Under the pieces are notes generated by a model. It was not told the origin of the DNA. It made no database searches and saw only the letters and a list, made by a program, of their open reading frames with translations. Positions 4,707 through 5,379 of a stretch of 5,379 nucleotides of DNA are shown here, piece by piece. Each line of letters starts with the position of its first letter. Positions within the stretch are counted from its first letter, which is position 1. Source of the DNA: an uncultured Opitutia bacterium (GTDB lineage: Bacteria; Verrucomicrobiota; Verrucomicrobiia; Opitutales; UBA953); the NCBI GenBank assembly GCA_903929325.1, contig CAIYUD010000264.1, forward strand, positions 1 to 5,379, in the 5' to 3' direction. The position numbers were made by a program, and so were the translations under genes.

Positions 4707-5379
4707 ATGCGCTTCGGACTTAACACTTTCCTTTATGCGAGCCCCTTCACAGATGCGAAAGCGCCTGCACTGCTCCGCAAATTTGCACGGTGGGGTTTTG
4801 ATACCGCCGAAGTCGCCATTGAAGATCCTAAGCACGTAAACCCACGTCGTTTGAGAGAAGTGGCCGATAAGGCCGGCATTAAGATTGGATCGATTTGTGC
4901 GGCACTTGGACCTGGTCGTGATTTACGTGGGACGCCGGCCGAACAACGCACCTCGATGCGCTACCTAACGGCCTTGGTTGATCACGCTGCTGAACTTGGT
5001 GCGAATCAGTTGATTGGCCCGCTTTATTCTGTGGTTGGTCGTGCGGAAGCCTATGATGCAAAGACAAAAGCAGCTCATTGGAAATCCGTTGTGCGGAATT
5101 TACGCGAACTCGCTGATCATGCCGAAGCCCGAGGTGTTATTCTCGCGATTGAGCCATTGAATCGATTTGAGACAGATTTTCTGAATACAGTTGAACAAGG
5201 CGTTGCACTGGTGCGCGACATCGAGAGTCCTGCGGCGGGCCTCTTGCTCGATACCTTCCACATGAACATTGAGGAAAAGAATCAGGCCGATGCCATCCGT
5301 CGGGCTGGTCGCCACCTCGTTCACTTCCATGCCTGTGGAACCGATCGGGGTGTCCCGGGTGACGACCATTTAGACTGGC
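4707..5379 (+). CDS. Sugar isomerase/epimerase, ketose 3-epimerase type (TIM barrel), 3' truncated by window edge
   Basis: The visible 224 residues form most of an AP-endonuclease-2-like TIM barrel of the D-tagatose/D-allulose (psicose) 3-epimerase group, which interconverts ketohexoses at C3 using a divalent metal. Using A. tumefaciens D-psicose epimerase numbering from memory, the matches are: metal ligands Glu150, Asp183 and His209 as Glu149 (IEPLNRFE), Asp182 (LDTFHMN) and His208 (VHFHACGTDRG), and substrate residues Glu156, His186 and Arg215 as Glu155, His185 and Arg214. The fourth ligand (Glu near 244) lies beyond the window. GPLYSVVG (104-111) is also typical. Exact substrate is open: L-ribulose, erythrulose or inositol-type epimerases and hydroxypyruvate-isomerase-like enzymes share this fold. 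ATG 4707 begins MRFGLNTFLY and fits the family start; in-frame ATGs at 4686 and 4695 would add 7 or 4 residues, and only 4686 has a weak purine stretch before it. The gene is divergent from the YdjM-family gene. Confidence 0.88.
   Translation, partial: MRFGLNTFLYASPFTDAKAPALLRKFARWGFDTAEVAIEDPKHVNPRRLREVADKAGIKIGSICAALGPGRDLRGTPAEQRTSMRYLTALVDHAAELGANQLIGPLYSVVGRAEAYDAKTKAAHWKSVVRNLRELADHAEARGVILAIEPLNRFETDFLNTVEQGVALVRDIESPAAGLLLDTFHMNIEEKNQADAIRRAGRHLVHFHACGTDRGVPGDDHLDW

Noticed and set aside
4616..4726. Longer start of the YdjM-family protein reaching into the epimerase start
   Set aside because: The family normally begins with an M-D-x-L/I-T-H type motif, which is present at 4615. The extension would overlap the divergent gene.
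1..5379. CRISPR array, insertion sequence, prophage, toxin-antitoxin or defence genes
   Set aside because: No regularly spaced repeats, transposase, integrase, nuclease or small toxin-like pair was seen. All gene-sized reading frames fit household envelope or carbohydrate families.

Overview
The window comes from a Gram-negative bacterium. It encodes a lipid A late acyltransferase of the LpxL/HtrB type, which implies an LPS outer membrane, and a TonB-family energy transducer, which implies outer-membrane transport. Codon use is mixed, base composition looks balanced to slightly GC-rich by eye, and almost none of the start codons has a convincing Shine-Dalgarno sequence. Together with a secreted family 16 glycoside hydrolase and a ketose 3-epimerase-type protein, this fits a polysaccharide-using heterotroph such as a Verrucomicrobiota (Opitutales-like) lineage. 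A gammaproteobacterium is not excluded, because the acyltransferase is very E. coli-like. The taxonomic call is a weak inference.

Layout from left to right. Positions 1-181 contain no firmly identifiable gene. There is a strong 8-bp hairpin with a T-run on the minus side, and a pair of mutually exclusive small hairpins just before the next gene. Positions 182-757 (+) encode a short TonB-family protein. Positions 763-1542 (-) encode a signal-peptide-bearing GH16 hydrolase whose stop lies 5 bp from the TonB stop (convergent). About 80 bp of divergent intergenic DNA separates it from a family 4 glycosyltransferase at 1622-2665 (+). That gene runs tail to tail into the lpxL-like acyltransferase at 2638-3558 (-), with a 28-bp overlap. 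Upstream of the acyltransferase, on the same strand and 37 bp away, is a membrane protein of the YdjM / 'metal-dependent hydrolase' family at 3596-4615 (-). A second short divergent region leads to the 5' part of a sugar isomerase/epimerase at 4707-5379 (+), which runs off the window.

The only likely operon is YdjM-family gene then lpxL. The other genes alternate in direction and are packed with little or no spacing. An envelope theme links several of them: lipid A acylation, a glycosyltransferase, a membrane YdjM-family protein and TonB. GH16 and the epimerase point to carbohydrate use. No mobile element, CRISPR array, tRNA, rRNA or defence system was recognised, and I see no strong case for a novel system. 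The most interesting points are the overlapping or terminator-less convergent gene ends, the orphan minus-strand terminator that could define an antisense transcript over the TonB gene, and the atypical TonB membrane anchor.
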